Assembly: GCA_907165065.1 (NCBI GenBank)
Contig: OU015523.1
Span: 21,169,834-21,233,833 of the forward strand
Origin: Caprimulgus europaeus
Taxonomy: Eukaryota > Chordata > Aves > Caprimulgiformes > Caprimulgidae
DNA: 64,000 nt
Direction of reading: 5' to 3'
Shown here one piece after another: positions 12,672 to 27,202 of the stretch. Within the stretch, counting starts at the first letter, position 1. Every line of letters starts with the position of its first letter. The notes beneath the pieces are model-generated. The model saw nothing but the letters and a program-made list of their open reading frames with translations. It made no database searches and was not told where the DNA came from. The position numbers were made by a program, and so were the translations under genes.

Positions 12672-15600
12672 GACTAATGACAAAACTTGAGGTCCAGATG
12701 ATAAAGTTTGGGAAAGTGACCTTTTCTGCCTTTCAGATCAAAAACCAGTTCAGTCATATGCATGCTGAGATAGCCTTAGGCACATGACAAACTAGCTAAA
12801 GAAAAAAAAAGTGAGGAAACACTCAAGACAGCTGTGTTGAAGAGCTATGTGCAATAGAGTGCCAAACTTTCATGTTTGATACTTCAGTCCAAAGACAAAT
12901 CAGAGCTCAGTAAATAGTAAACGTGATTCTGCACAACCTTCTTATCTTTTCATCTCAACAGTTAAACCTATGTGAGGGAGCACATAGAGGTTACAAAATG
13001 CTATCAGCACAGTTTATTAATACTCCTTTTGCATTTATTGTGTAGCAGTATAAAGCCTGAGGTAGCAGACAATTAAACACCAATAAGTAGAGAGGATCTG
13101 GACTGACTTACTGAGAAATCATCTTGACCTCCAACAGCAAGGGGAAATTTTTCTTCAATAAATTTTGCATTCTTACGTGGCCACTGTTGAAATTATGAGC
13201 AGACATGCTCTTCATATGTTAACTATGCAAAAGTATATGGCAAAGGTGCACAGAGCTTTGCCTTATTTACCATAAAAAGGGCCTGAAGTAACAGACAAAG
13301 GCTATTTTTCAGCTGTTTTTGCCTTTCCACCCCATAACCATACACCTCTTCTCCATTATTCAGGAAATTCTAGAACTTTAATATATTATCTTGGAATTAA
13401 AGTGAAATTTTGGCCCTACTGAAGCCAACAGCACCATTTCTTCAAATTTCAAAGGTGAAGGATTTCATACTTACCTATGGTGTCCCTCCTCCCGTTCCTG
13501 TTAGATCATTATATTCTGGTTTTGAACTTTAGCTTCTTATCCTCCTTCTTACATATCACCCAAGAGAGATCTTGTTTATCTCTTTTCTGATCACTTCAAG
13601 TTATGGTTGGTATTATGAGTCCAAGAAAGATCAAGCTATTGTCCTAGCTACACGTTTAGGGGACATGGACTAGAACCTGAAGCCTTCAGCTCTTACAAAA
13701 CAGGGAGGAGAAGGATGCTCTTGGGTTCAAGTTACAGGGTATCTCCACAAGCTAGAAATAGATAAGACTATTCATTGTATTAATCAGCCTTTAAAGGACA
13801 TCCTCATTGCTGCATAATTACATTAGCACATAACATTCTAGTAAGCAGAAGAAAGTTAGCTACCTCAACACTGATGAGCCCATGTACCACTCTTGTTATA
13901 TGAGGAGAAAAAAAAAAAAAGCAAGTCCTTGCAAAAGCAAGTCCTCTTCAAAATAAGGCCAACACAGCCAGCAGTCCTTGTTGCCAAAATGGTTCCAGAA
14001 GGAGCTGTGCAGAAAGTTGTTTCCAAGTTTCATGTAGCTTTGTCCTTCCTCACCAAAATCAGCCCAGTACACTTCTGGCAGATCACACTTGCTTGGACAC
14101 CATCACCCACTGGGGATGTCTGCTCTGCCAGCTGGGAACTGCATTTCTAGAAAAATGGCCATGAGCAGGAGGTGCAGAAGGTGTAGGAAAAGGGGAGTTT
14201 TTAAAATTATGCTTGTCATGGATTCATCTTTTAGATAACTATAAAAACTCCAAAGCAAGTAGAGAAAAAACAATTCTCAGGCAAGCCTTTTTTTTTTTCC
14301 ATAAATTATAAGCAAAACAGCTATATTCAGACAAAGTTGAGGACTTGTTCTTTCTACTGCCTGAGAAATGGAAGGCAAAAACCAGTAACTTGATGTTCTC
14401 TCACTGCTTTTTCACCTTATTTTGGCAGCATTGGGAATAAAGACAAAAGAGGCACCAAAGAACAAAGCCTGAATCCCATTCTGGAAAAAAAGAGGAACAA
14501 GAGACATAAGTGGAAGTGGATGGACTACTTATGGTAATTATTGTCAAATATTTTTGCACTTCCTTCCTTAATGTAGTTCCTTTCCTACACAAAGGCCTAC
14601 AAATAATTTTGAGAGGTTCCCTTTGTAGAACCAGGAGAAAGGAAGACTGTAATAAGACTGTGCAATGAAAATAATTTTTTCCAGTAATGCAAGCTACAGG
14701 AAACACATGGAGGTCAAATAAAGCTATTATTTGCCTTTTCAAACATTACTTTCTTCAGCTGCTAAATAAAAACATTATGAAGCCATTTTGCACAGTAAAA
14801 TTTAACCTTATATTAACCTTCCATATTAAGTAAACAAACCTTTCTAGCCAATAAGCATCTCTGTGAACTCTCCAAGATGATAAGCAATACCTTAATTACA
14901 TTCATTTACATGACTTTGAAATTGTTCCAGACCAAAGTCAACAGCTACAAGGTCAACGAGTATGGAAGTCTAAAATAAGGAGAAATCCGTAGTTGGCCAG
15001 TTCACACAAAGATGGTGCAGCATCCTTTCTACCCAGCTTTTAAAGTGTCAGGGATACATACCAACCTTTTCACCAATTACATGGAAAAAGCAAATTGTCT
15101 GAAACACCAAAGACTGAGTGCATCCTTTTTTTTAAAGGCTATTCAAAATTGAAAACAATGGACACTTAGAATTGTTTTTAATGCCTAACAACCAATCAAG
15201 CTGTATGAATCTTTTATGCAACTATTTTATGATATTCTAACTGAAAGGCACAATAAAAAAAGCTATTGAAAATGCAGCCAATTCACTGAAAATTACAGAA
15301 TATTTGGTATAGGGCTGTGTTGTATTCAGTAAGGCTAAACTGAATAGTTTTGCTGAGATTTATCCAATTATGAAAGCGGAACGGTAGAAGAGAAGCCACC
15401 ATAGTGATTCTGTGTCACTGTACTCCACCAACTGCACAGACTCGTAGAGAGGCCCAAGCCCAATAAAAATCACTGCCTAGTCTTCCACCCTCATCAACAA
15501 AACTAGACTATATTCTTAAGGTATGGTGAGAAAACATGCTGTGTTATAGTCCTGAATACAGTCTTAGCATGCTACCTGAACACCTCCATTATTCAATCTG

Positions 15601-18600
15601 TGCTAAACTTAGAGCAGGAAATGCTAATTACACTCAAGCAGCAATTACAAAGATTTTAACAATGACTGTTACAAGAAACTTGATAAAGTATGTTCTGCCC
15701 TGAAACAGTAGAAAAGCAGACACAGCCTCCATCTCATTCCCAAGATATTAGATAATGGCTCAAATACGATCAATAGCAATCAAATTAGCCAAGATATAGC
15801 ATACATGCACACTGCACTAATGGATTATGTCAGGATTATATTTTGTGTATTGTAACCATGAAAATATTACAAATATGCATATATGAAAATCTAAAGTAGA
15901 GCTTTTGGATTTAGGCATTCCCACGTCAATGCACTGCAGCTGACAACATTTTCTTAGTATTAAATTAGATAAATCTCCCTGCACCTTCACTTTACCAGCC
16001 AAGCACTTTTTACACAACTCTCAAGCCAAAAACCTTCTGCAACTTAAGTATGATTTAGTGCAAGAGAAGCAATGAGTATTATAAAATTTATGCTTGTTCA
16101 CCTTCTCTCCCAACAGAGAAGGGCAAGATGGTTTTTTTCATGTAAATATGTATTAGATCCAAATCATTTAAATAGATATTATTCCATAGAGAACATGATG
16201 CCACATATGCCCATTTCCCCACCATGTTACTAAATAAACTGCAAGATAATGGCGTTGCCTTGCTCATCCTAAAGGACAACAAAAATATTTCTAGGTATTT
16301 CAAACAGAAGTAAAATGAAGATATTTTCAAAAGAACAACAACAACAAAAAAACCTAAGGTGGCTCTTACAAAGCCAGGTGAAGACAAGTTACTCATAAAT
16401 CACAAATAAAAATAAATCTCTTCAGGAACAGGCCACAGCTGTTACAGCAAAATTATAGCTCAGGTACATGGAACATTCTACAGTACGAATATACAGTCAT
16501 TATTATCCTCAATTTTTATTTTTATTTTCTTTTAAATGAAGCAAGGGAAAGAATCACATCTGCAAGGAGAAAACCAAGAAATTATAGTCAGGTGACTAAT
16601 TTTAAAAGTTAATGGAGGAATGCTAAATGCAAGGTGCCAAATGTTAATTTAATGCAGTTTTATTTCTCAGTTATATAAAGCCACAAGTGTCACAGTTTGA
16701 ATGGAGAGGATAGAGAGAGAGAGAATAGTGAAGACTTAAAGGATGTCTTCTTAAAATCAGAGCTTTAAGCATTCATTTTAAGTAAGCACATACATCTCTC
16801 TGCTTTTCACAAAATACAAAGGCAGTTAATCAGTGTGATAATAAAAAATACATTTATAGTTAACAATATAATTCAAAATCATGTATTCCAAGTGAGAAAT
16901 ACTGTCATTGGTTATGAAGCCATCACATACCATTTGGGCCACAGTCAGTTTTCTTGCAATACAGTCTGACCTCTGCTTGATTTTAAAATAGGATAATCAC
17001 CTTCAACTATGTATGAACCTTGAACATTATCAAAAACAGTTTTATAGCATCAACGACTTATTAATAGTCTCATATTAATAGTAACTTTGACTTTACAAAG
17101 TCATAAAGATGACAAGAAACACAGTCAAGACTTATTGAGCTACCTATTTTATTTAGGCTTACAAGGCAACCTCATGATACAATCAGAAAAACTATCCAGA
17201 GAGTAATAACTACAAAGGAAAAAAAACAGAGTACACACATATCATCCCAGTTAAGCAAAGGAGTGGGAACGATACAGAGAGCGTAACGAAGTTCAGTTAA
17301 ATACTGAAACCTTTTAAGTACTGAAATTATTCTCTAGCCAACCACGCTTGGAACTGGAAAACTGCTCATGCTGAGGAAGACAACTTCTTGACAAGCACAT
17401 TAAGAGCAACTGCTATCAAGAAATGGCACGAGCCTTATGTAGGGGCATGTTAAGCTAGATTCCCCTTCCAAGCAAAGCACTGCGAGATGACCAAAGCCCA
17501 GAGGCCCACATTCAAAACAAACCTGATGAAGGAAGAAATGCTCCTCCCAGACCTTTCTGGGAGGGTTCAAAACACTTGCCGCAGCAGCCCTGCCATGTTC
17601 TTCATATTGCATGTTCACTTTTATAGCTGTTAGCTCCATTACAACACAGTTGACAGTTTAAACAAAGAGCAACTAAGAAAGTACAATATTCTATAACTGG
17701 CATTTACAGCACCGGCCTTGGACTTCTAATCTTTACCAGACGGGAACACAAATCAATCCATCAGCTCATAAAGGTGTGCTTTTTTAACCTCTAAAACAGA
17801 TGGGATTGGCTAGAAACGTCTGGCATGTCAAACTGCTAATCACTGCTGCCCTTTGCACAAAATAACCCACTTAAGTTGAGGCATGGTTGCACTGTAACAG
17901 ACATTAGTCTGTGGGAAACCCATTTAACTGTCACATACTCCCGCCACTCCTGCTCTCCCTTAATTAAGCCTAATGCCTTATGCTTTGACCTTTTGTTCTA
18001 GCCTATTAACCCTATCTAGTACAAGTTCAAATATGTTACACTTAAAAGTTTGCTGTAAAATATTAAATGCCAAGCTACAGAAAGAACAAGGGACATTTAC
18101 CCTGCAAGTAACCAATCCCTTTACCAAATTTCCTAGGCTGACAAAATGGAAGTACTGTGTTAGTTCCCAAAGACAAAATATATCCAAATGCTAATCAGCT
18201 TCACCACAAAAAAGTGGAGTTTGTTCCACTTGCATAGCCTACCCTTTTCCTCTTCAGAGAGGAGAGGAGAAATTTAAAAAGTGAAACTCTTGTTTGCAAC
18301 TTCATATCCTCAGGCTTTGGGGTTTTTATCCTACCAGAAAAGCATATCCTATCAGCCAAGATCATACTACACTCATTTGCTGTCCTCTGCAACCTATCAT
18401 TAAAAATAAGACATAATTGTTTTACAGTGACCAATTCCTCCTCAATTAAAGGCTGCCTCTGCCAGCCTTGCTCATGCTGAGTCACCACCTTGTTCTTTTG
18501 ACAACATAGTTACAATTACAATTTGGTTTTCATTTTCATCTGTATCTTTTAATGAGTTGCATCTTTTGAAGTTTCTTAGGCTTGCATAAACTTGCATAAA

Positions 18601-19468
18601 TAAGGACAGAACTTAAAAATTTTAGCTCACTGCTACAGACTTTTATTGATGTAAGCTCAGCTTCAGACAGCATGACTGCCTTCTTCCCTTGTGTCTCTTA
18701 CTTCATGAAGGTTACACAGCATCAACCAGATCAACAGTTATGTTTGCAAAGCAGTACTCTTCTGCAGAAGGACCGTCCAAATGGTCCAGAACTCTGACTT
18801 AAAACAAGAAATCCAGTTCCAGTGACAAAAACAAACTTCTGATCAAGACAATTCTACTGCACTCTACATAAAAGCTACTTACAATGGTATACAATGCAAA
18901 CTCATATCTGATCCCTACCCACGCCCCCCGCCCCTGGCAAAGGAAAAAAAAAAAAAATCAAGACGTAGCACATAAGTTTTTTATAATGTTGGTTAGAAAT
19001 GGAAAAAAGTAATGCAAACTGTCAGGATTACCAGCCACATATATGCCAACATGTTCTCTCAAATATTTAGCTTCACCAACTCCTCACTCATGAGCTGAAT
19101 AATTGGTGCAAGATCCTTATTTACAGCTTATATACTTTTGCAACTCTTACTAAGTAGAAATCTTTTTAAACAGAGGTGACAATCTTGAAACAAAGCTTTG
19201 AATTACTTTAATTATTTTTGCATATGTGTAGATATTTCAAAAACCTTGTTACCACAAAAGCTACTAAGTTCTGTTAAGGTTATATAAGTAACCATCTACT
19301 GCTGATCACAACAATTCTCAAGTTTTCAATAGCTAATTAATTAATTGTGTTTTAATTCCAAAGTGCCTATCTTACTGATTCTGAGACCAGCAAGTAGCAT
19401 AATTAACTTTACCGTACATACAACCATAGAACTGCTCAGACAACTAAGGAGCACTACAGCAACACCAG

Positions 19469-19470
<2 letters not shown>

Positions 19471-19497
<27 letters not shown>
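19471..19497. repeat. Poly-T homopolymer, 27 bp
   Basis: An uninterrupted T run. It could be the reverse-complemented tail of a minus-strand retroposed fragment, but no source sequence or flanking duplication was found. Confidence 0.9.
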
Positions 19498-19499
<2 letters not shown>

Positions 19500-20637
19500 G
19501 GAGTCAAATAGGAAACAAACCAAAACCAAACACAGAGATCCTTAATCTTGATTTCTCTTTATTTCTAGAACACCGATTCTGGATAAATCCAGATCTCCTC
19601 AGTTTAAACAGCACAGAAATTTTCTAGTTATTTTACTTTGCTATCATCTATTATGCTGCAGATGCTCAACCTGCAGTACACAGACCACTGCTATATTCAA
19701 ATGAAGTCAAGCAACACACGGATTTATTAAAAAAAGAAAAATATATCTTCATATCTGCAATCTGTGACATTAGAATGGATATGAGAGAAAAGTTTTGCAG
19801 GCTGGGATTTGATATGACTGCTTCCAGCTTCTAGACCTTCCCTACTAATGCTCACAAACATTGCCACTAGAGGCAATGCAAATAAGTCCTAAGAGAGACC
19901 AGAAACAAAACACCAACTGCTTGTCAACCATTACATACCCAAATTGTATTCTTTACGCTCATCAGCATTCTCAAGTTCTTAGGCATGCATGTAGGCCCAT
20001 CGAGTACAGTGGGGCTACTCAAGTGGATAAAATTACTCGCAAACCAAAGTGCATATACATAAGCAATCACTGGACAACACTCAGGGAATTATTCCCCAGT
20101 ATCAAAGGAAAATAGGATTTATTAAATGGGAACCAAGGGAGCAGATCCAAACAAAATTACAGTGGTGCTAAATGTCTACAAGCCATTGTAATGTAATATC
20201 TAATAACGATTTTACTGTGATGGTCCCTTGCCACAGAAACTCAATTTGGATCTATTTAAAAAATAAGAGCAATTGTAAGCAAAACACAGTAAGTTTTACT
20301 TAATCTTCTCTTTCACTCTGAAATTAGATGTAAATCAGGTTCTTTTCTATATAAGCAACTACCTCCCAAACAAGCAGGCTAAACCTTCAGGACTTACCAG
20401 CAAATTCCACACAAAAAGTTCAAATGCTACTAAAATACTTATTTTCTTTAATCAGCACACACTAAAAAAGTCTTAAAGTCAAAGAGAAGGATTAACTTGA
20501 AAATTTTTCACTTATTAAAACATACTATATTCCTAAAAGATTTATACATGGCAGACAGTTATCTGACAGATTTGACAAGACAAAGAAGAAACCCCAAAGC
20601 AAAAAGACAAGGTAAATAACCCAAACAAATTCTTTAC

Positions 20638-20722
20638 CTTGAAAGTGGTCCCATCAGGAAAACACTTCCTTCAGGAGTCCAAGGATGCATTAATTTTCTT
20701 TCTCAACAATTCCATGCTTGAT
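20638..20722 (-). other. Candidate 85-nt exon, minus strand (5' UTR or start exon)
   Basis: On the minus strand the acceptor CTGCTATTCTTTTCAG is followed by 85 bases and the donor TTTCAAG|GTAAAG. All three frames contain a stop near the 5' side, so it cannot be a simple internal coding exon. One frame has an ATG after an in-frame TGA, giving MHPWTPEGSVFLMGPLS and continuing open to the donor. It could therefore be a 5' UTR exon or an alternative start exon of a transcript beginning in the CpG island about 6.5 kb upstream. I do not recognise the peptide. Confidence 0.25.
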
Positions 20723-23700
20723 CTGAAAAGAATAGCAGAAATCACCCTATGGAAGTCCACATACCAATTTTTCCTATCCAATATACCTCCATCTATTTTC
20801 TTACTGTTGTAGCAGAAAGCAATGCTTTATTTTGGATAGCAAGAACTGCAAATAGCCTTTTTATTTCAGAAGAAAAACATAGCTCCAAACTTCAGAAATC
20901 AAAATCTTCCAAACAGAACCACCGCTAAAAGCATTAGAAACAACTTGTGTTGTCTCGACTTGCACTGACTAAGTGGACGATATTTCCACAAGAACTAAAT
21001 CCACATTCAACTCTCATTCAAAGCCCCGGTCCTCTTTTTCTCCCTTTCATTCAAAAAACAGTTGTGACATGAGATCCCTCCTACTTATGTAGTGAAGACT
21101 GCAAACTTGCACTCACGCATGTCAACATCGTACTTTTTAAAGAGCCCCTATTAATTTAAATATATATACACACATGGCAGAGACAAGAGCATAGTGTTAC
21201 TGGTGAACGTAATGCTAAAAGCCACAAAATTAGAAAAACCCTAAACCAGTAGAAATTATAATATTTGCTTTTGAGATATTTAGGAATGAAACAGTATATA
21301 ATACTATGGCCAGATGACATTATCCATCACAAGCACCACCTTGAAAATTCTTCTCAGCATTTCTCTATTATTCCTAAGTGAACTTTTGCCAAGAGATGCA
21401 AACTTACAGCTAGCCCCAATCATTGTTATTTGTACTATTTCAGCCTTGTTCTTGTGACAAGCCTCATTATTTAAAGTTCCGCTAAATCTTCTGTTATAAA
21501 GTTCCCATCCAAGCAGCAAGTTTAATATGCATAAAGAGTCAAATTTAACTACAATAAAATAAATATATAATACATATATACACACACACACTTTCTTCCC
21601 TGTTTGGCTGAACTTTACACTTCTCCTGCTTGGCAAAGGGAGAGTTCTCCTCCTCTGTGCCTTACCTTTAGCTTCTAGTCTCACAAAAAATGCATACAAA
21701 AGCCTCCTAATCACAGAATTTCTCCAGCCCAGAGGACCCCACAGGTGGCTACAGGTGTGCAGGGTGGAGAGGGGCAGAGCGGGAAGTATGTGCATTGGGG
21801 GTAGCTCATAGCATTTCCCCCTCCTGCAAAATCACTTGGGCTAAAGCCAGCTTAGAGAAAACACCTCACACCACTGCAATGTGCTACCTGGGGTTAAATT
21901 TTTATTTTAATTTTTTTAAAAAAAAGATACAGGTGCATTGATAATAATCCAAAAGAGACCTATTTAAAGCTTTCAGGTATATGAAAGCTAACAAAAGCAT
22001 GCTGGACTAACACCAGAATCAAGAAACAACAAAAGCAACAGAACAAATTTAGATCAGAAACTAGTAAAAATACCTGGAAATACTACATGCAGACATTATT
22101 TCAAATCCTTCCCCTACCTACATCACAAAATAAAAAGCCAATTTGCACCACAGAAGAGTAGCAAACCTCAACATTTGGATTCAATGGGGTGGGCCAGGAA
22201 ACCTACTACTACAGTCAAAATAAAATGGGTACAGCTACAAAGGTGGTAATAAACATCGTTCAAAGCCTTCCCAACCCCATTTCACTGAAAGGGCAAATAA
22301 GCTCGATGCGGAATCTTTTGTCACTAATGGAAAAACGAGACAAGACATCTCCTAGAGCAGAAGGAAGCAGCCCTTTTAAACAAATATATTCACCTTTTCA
22401 AGTCACCTTAATTTGAGAAAAACAGATAATTCCAGTATTTCTATACTACAGATATAAACCAAATGCTTTCCATCACTGACAAGTGGTTTTATTTAAGTAT
22501 TCCTACTTACAAGAGAAGACAGATTTCTATTGTGGCCGAGGTGGGGGGGGCAGGAGGGGAACAGCAAACACCCCACACTCTACTGCCACCAAGCTTCAAT
22601 GTATAGAGAGGATTTCCTTTAGGTCAGCATTAAGCAGTTTTTTCTGCATTGTTCCAAGTGACTACAAAAGGTTTATAGGAGTTCAGATAAAAGAACAACA
22701 TAAAATGTTACTTCTGGGACAAATTACATATATCTCTCTAATAACGTTTTGAAAATAATAAAAAACCCCATGTCAAAACAAACAAAGTCTTCTAGAATAA
22801 CACTTTATTCCCAAAAACTTCACAGCTGAATCAGCTGGTTCGTACACCTTGTAGTTTTTCTGAATGTTAATTTGTTTCCTATTGTAAATTGTTGAAAGTA
22901 GGATAGGCGATGACATGAGCAACGCCAACAGGATAATCTCCTGGGGCAAGAATGATCACTTCTTTCTGCCTCTGAGGTGAGCTCTGTTTTCTATATCACT
23001 GAAAAAGCCTTTTCAACTTCCTTTCCAACTCCATTTTCATAGTGGGGTGGGCACAGAGAAGTAGAAACCCAGTAGCTGTGAATCTTAAAAGTTTGCTGTG
23101 AAAAAAATCAGCATCACATCAGCAATATCAACCTAGCACCAACGAGAACAAAAATATTGTTCTTCTGTGAGCGAGACGTACTACTTAGACACAGTTCAAG
23201 ACAAAAATTCACTAAGTGCTTTTTGGCATAAATTAAATACTCCTTTATTTGTTTTTAAATAATAGTTTTGGTCAAGACTGAAACACATTTTACATCTAGC
23301 ACCTGATCTGTCATGAGGACTCTCTCACAACTTTCTTTCGCAAGAGGAGGAAGGGCAGCCCACTAGAAGCCTTCCCCAACACCAAGCTGCTTTTCTACGC
23401 TGAACTCAACCTCTTCAAAACCAGTGACTAACACATCTGTAGCTTCTACTTTTAATCTGATATTGTCTAGAAGCAAAATTGGTCTTCCTCTGCTGAATAC
23501 AATGATATTTAGAAATAAGTGGTATGAAAACAGACTTTCTCTCAAGACAAGTGATTAAACGGGAGAAATGAGCTCCAGTAACAATTTCAGTATGAGAAGA
23601 CTATGCCAGCAGGGTTTGACCCAAGCTAAAATGGCTAGCAACTGCTTCTTCCCCTTTCTACACATGAATATTTATTTACAGAAGCCTTAGTTCTTACTCT

Positions 23701-26700
23701 CCTTCTTCAATCATCAAGCCAAGTGACCTGAAGCAGACAGCTAAATAAATTACCAAATTAATTCTTTCAAGTGCTAAATAGGTCTGTTCACATTTCTAAG
23801 CATTTGAAACAAATAATCCAGAAACACTAAAATGCAGACATTCATCTTTACCAAAACAATCCCTCTGCCTGCCTTTCCTGAGGCAGATATTCCCATCAGA
23901 GAACAGAAGGAAGGAAGTTTTTATGTGATCACAGATGTCCAGCCAAAGCACTGCCTGCCAACCACAGCACGTTGTTTTCTAATTTGGTATTTTTAAATGC
24001 AACTTGCAAAACTCTAACACTGTAATATAAAAAAATAATGCCACAAGCCTTTTAAATACTTCCCTCATAACTTTCCTCATATTTGCTATAGGGAGGCCAA
24101 CACAGTTCAGATAGTCACTGTTCTTATCATTTTGGCCTGCTGACAGGAAGAAAGAGCAAACCACAAATGTTGTTACCATTAACCTTTCTGTCTTTAGTTT
24201 AAAACTGTTTAGACAGACTGTCACGTTTATGTTTTTTATCTTTTTTGGTGTATTTGTGCATATTCTTTTGTACCTTGTCCTCCTGTTCAGGTTTCATTCC
24301 CTATCTACATTATCTTTCCACTTGCATGTCATTAAACCCCTGCTGAGCAGTAATGATTTATACTTCAAAATTTGCACTTCTTGTCCCAAAAGAGTATTTA
24401 TCCTTTTTTAATCCATAGGATACTTATCCTATTTATCCTGCTTATTGCGCATAACCCAGCCCATCACTCACAGGAGGTCAACCACCAAAGCCCCACTCAC
24501 AACAGGGCTCATGCCCTCACACCAGGCTGGAAACCCCACACCCTCCGCAGCCTCTCTTCTGGAGCCCCTCTGTTCATACACAGGGGAAAAAAAAAAACAA
24601 CCCAAAACCACAAAAAATCCCACCAAACAAGCAAACAAAAAAGCAAAAAAACCCAAAACACCACAAGCCATTTGGGGTTTGATGTTCAGGCAAGTTCTGG
24701 AGAACTATTCTAAAACTAACAAAATATTAAAGTCTTCCTGTCTTCTGTGAGAGCCCTGCAAGGAGGTGTTGAGTGTAACCCTTGAGCAAGACAGCTGACA
24801 GTGAGAAATGCAACTCCCTGGCTTTGCCTTGGGCACGTTCATACATGTGGTTGGCACAACACAAAACATAGTTTATCTTTTAATATAGTAATGTCCTACA
24901 CTGTCACTGGTAAAATTAACAGTGGTCTCACTGCTAACAATAATACAGCTGGTATAACAGAAACCTTTTGCCAATGTTCAAAGGCAGAAAAATAAATCAG
25001 CTCTGAAAAGAAAAAACAAGCTTTAAGCAAGCAAGACTTTGTTGATTCTTTTAAACCAATCCTGAAGCAAAATATACAGGCAAATATGATTACCAGAAAG
25101 TTAATACCTGTTCGAGTTCTAGAACCTTTACTGAATCACTAAAAAAAAAAAAAAAAATTTGAAAAAAATCAAAATTTTCCTTGATGCCTTTTACAGAACA
25201 GATTCACCCTAAACACAGCTATCAAACACTGCAGGTGATACAGCCAGCATCTAAATCATCCATTTTGGTTTACAATATAAAAACATTAGTTCACTTTTAC
25301 TCTTTTATCAACACAGTTTTTATGACTATAATAAACTTGAGTTATTTTATTTTCCTCCAATTTTGATTAGCACATTGTTCACTTTAGAAAAAGAAACAAG
25401 TATTAGGAGCAGAGAGGAAGTGCACATTTTCATGTCATAATTTTCTACCTCAAGACTAATGGGGGGGAAAAAAAAAATCCATCCAGTACAGTTTGGCATT
25501 TGACAGTATCTTGTATTCTGTGCGTGCATGGTCTAGAAAAATCTGAAAGCCATTGACAGCTCTCACCCACTGGATAACTCAGGACTGTAGGACAGTCTAA
25601 CAGGAGGTCAGATTCCATCCCTACTTGTTACCTCTTCTATCCCACTCAACAAAAAGGTACACCCTTACCCATCCAGTTCACTGAAGACAAACTTGCTGTC
25701 TTGCTCTGAAGTCAACATCAACTCTAGCTCAAGAGTTGATAAAATAACAAGACAGACTTCTCAACTATGAGTTTGGGAAGACAATTGCTCCAGACAGCAG
25801 AATTCCCAAACCTTTCTGAACACCATTCTGGATGAGAACTTTTGCTCTCCAAGATGCCAATTCTTGCTGCCTGTACAGCAAGAATTACTCAGATGCCACT
25901 AAATCTGATTTTAGCCACAAAATATCCTCAGCTCAGAAAGCTTTTGTCAACAGTAAATTGCATTGGAATATTAAAGAAAAAGCTCTTCCACCACTCATCC
26001 AGGGATCCACCACCCCCTTTCCACAAGTGACTGCTTCATCCCCGTGGGTCTTTGCAGACTGGATTCACACTCTTTGTTAAATAAAGCTTTACAGTATCTC
26101 TGAACATTTATAGTGCCATGACTCAGTTAAATTCTAATCAGCCTGTGAGCTGTCAGACACTGCAGGCAGGTCCCCTCAAAATAAAACAAGGAATAATATA
26201 GTCTCCTGATTCCAGAGAGATGAGGCAGAAGGGGACAACTTCCACTTCAGCTTTCCTAACATCAACATAACCCCAAAGCCAGAAACCCCACCATTTTTTT
26301 CAATATCTTCAACACGTGTCAAGCATTTTAACTGAATTCTTCTTTAAATGAAAAACCTAACAAATGATCAGAATGCATAAACAGGAGAAGAGAAAGACGT
26401 GCAGCACAGAGACAAGGCTGTTTGCATGTTACAAAGCTGTCCCTTGTGTTGCCAATGCCCCGACACAACGTTTCTTTAGGTTTCAGCGCCTTACGACTAA
26501 TTGCCTACTGTCACTTATTAAAAACAGCCTCAAACAACACGTTCCGTACGGCGAAACGGAGGGGGAGGAAAAATCACCTTTAAAGGGCTTCAGGGACACA
26601 AAAACACGTCCGAAAAAGTAACCTCCAGTCTAGAAAGGAAACAGCGACGTCCCTAAGGAGCCTGAAGCGATGAGAAGGCATCTTTGGGGAGAGCAGGGAG

Positions 26701-27202
26701 CCCAGCGTGTGCCACCAGCGAGAGGCGGCAGAAAAGGCACCCCAGGCGCCGGCTGCCCGCTGGCACGTAGGACCGGAGCGGGCAGCAACGAGCCGCCGCG
26801 GGGGAGGCGGGAGGAGGGAAGCGTGGCCTTGCCCGCAGCCGCCGTGAAGGCAGCCGGGCGGCGGACGAGGCCGCGGCCGGGTTTCCCCGCACCCCCGGGC
26901 GGCCTCCGGCGCTTCCCCGGCCGCCGCAGCCGCTGCGCACCGAGCTTGCGGCTCTTTAAATAATGTACACGCACACCGGGAGAAGGGTGTCCGTCCGAAG
27001 CGGGGACCTAGGCTTGCAGCCAGCGCTCGGGAAAATACTCTTGGGTCTCGGGGGTAAACACGAATAACTTTTCCGTCCCTCCAGCCCCGCCAAAGCCAGC
27101 CTGGCCAGGCAAACTTTCAGCCCGCCCCGGTGGTGGGGGATGCCGAGGGGCGGCAGTCACCGCGAACAAACGCCGCCGCGGCCGCCCCCGCGCCGGGCTC
27201 AC

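Larger units (their letters stand above)
7362..26640. other. AT-rich, probably intronic stretch left of the CpG island
   Basis: No exon longer than about 100 bases is convincing here. Simple tracts include an A-rich run at about 12,634-12,673, poly-T 19,471-19,497, and an A/C-rich T-poor tract at about 24,587-24,665. A few short splice-flanked minus-strand segments are listed separately. The stretch fits large introns of a minus-strand gene starting in the island, but could equally be intergenic. Confidence 0.4.

Noticed and set aside
13448-13508. Perfect-looking minus-strand donor ATAG|GTAAGTATG
   Set aside because: No acceptable acceptor upstream, and the frames that reach the donor end in TAG or contain stops.
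19471-19497. Poly-T as the tail of a retrogene
   Set aside because: No target duplication and no mRNA-like body recognised on the right side.
20397-20428. 32-nt minus-strand segment with donor GCTG|GTAAGTCC
   Set aside because: The acceptor side is purine-rich (AAAGAAAATAAGTATTTTAG), so the pair is probably fortuitous, although its phase would fit the candidate first exon.
21304-21795. 163-codon minus-strand open frame with a good donor at 21,669 and a pyrimidine-rich acceptor
   Set aside because: The splice-bounded part (83 nt) is open in one frame, but its continuation into the next candidate exon hits a stop at once and the peptide matches nothing known. Kept only as a weak decoy.
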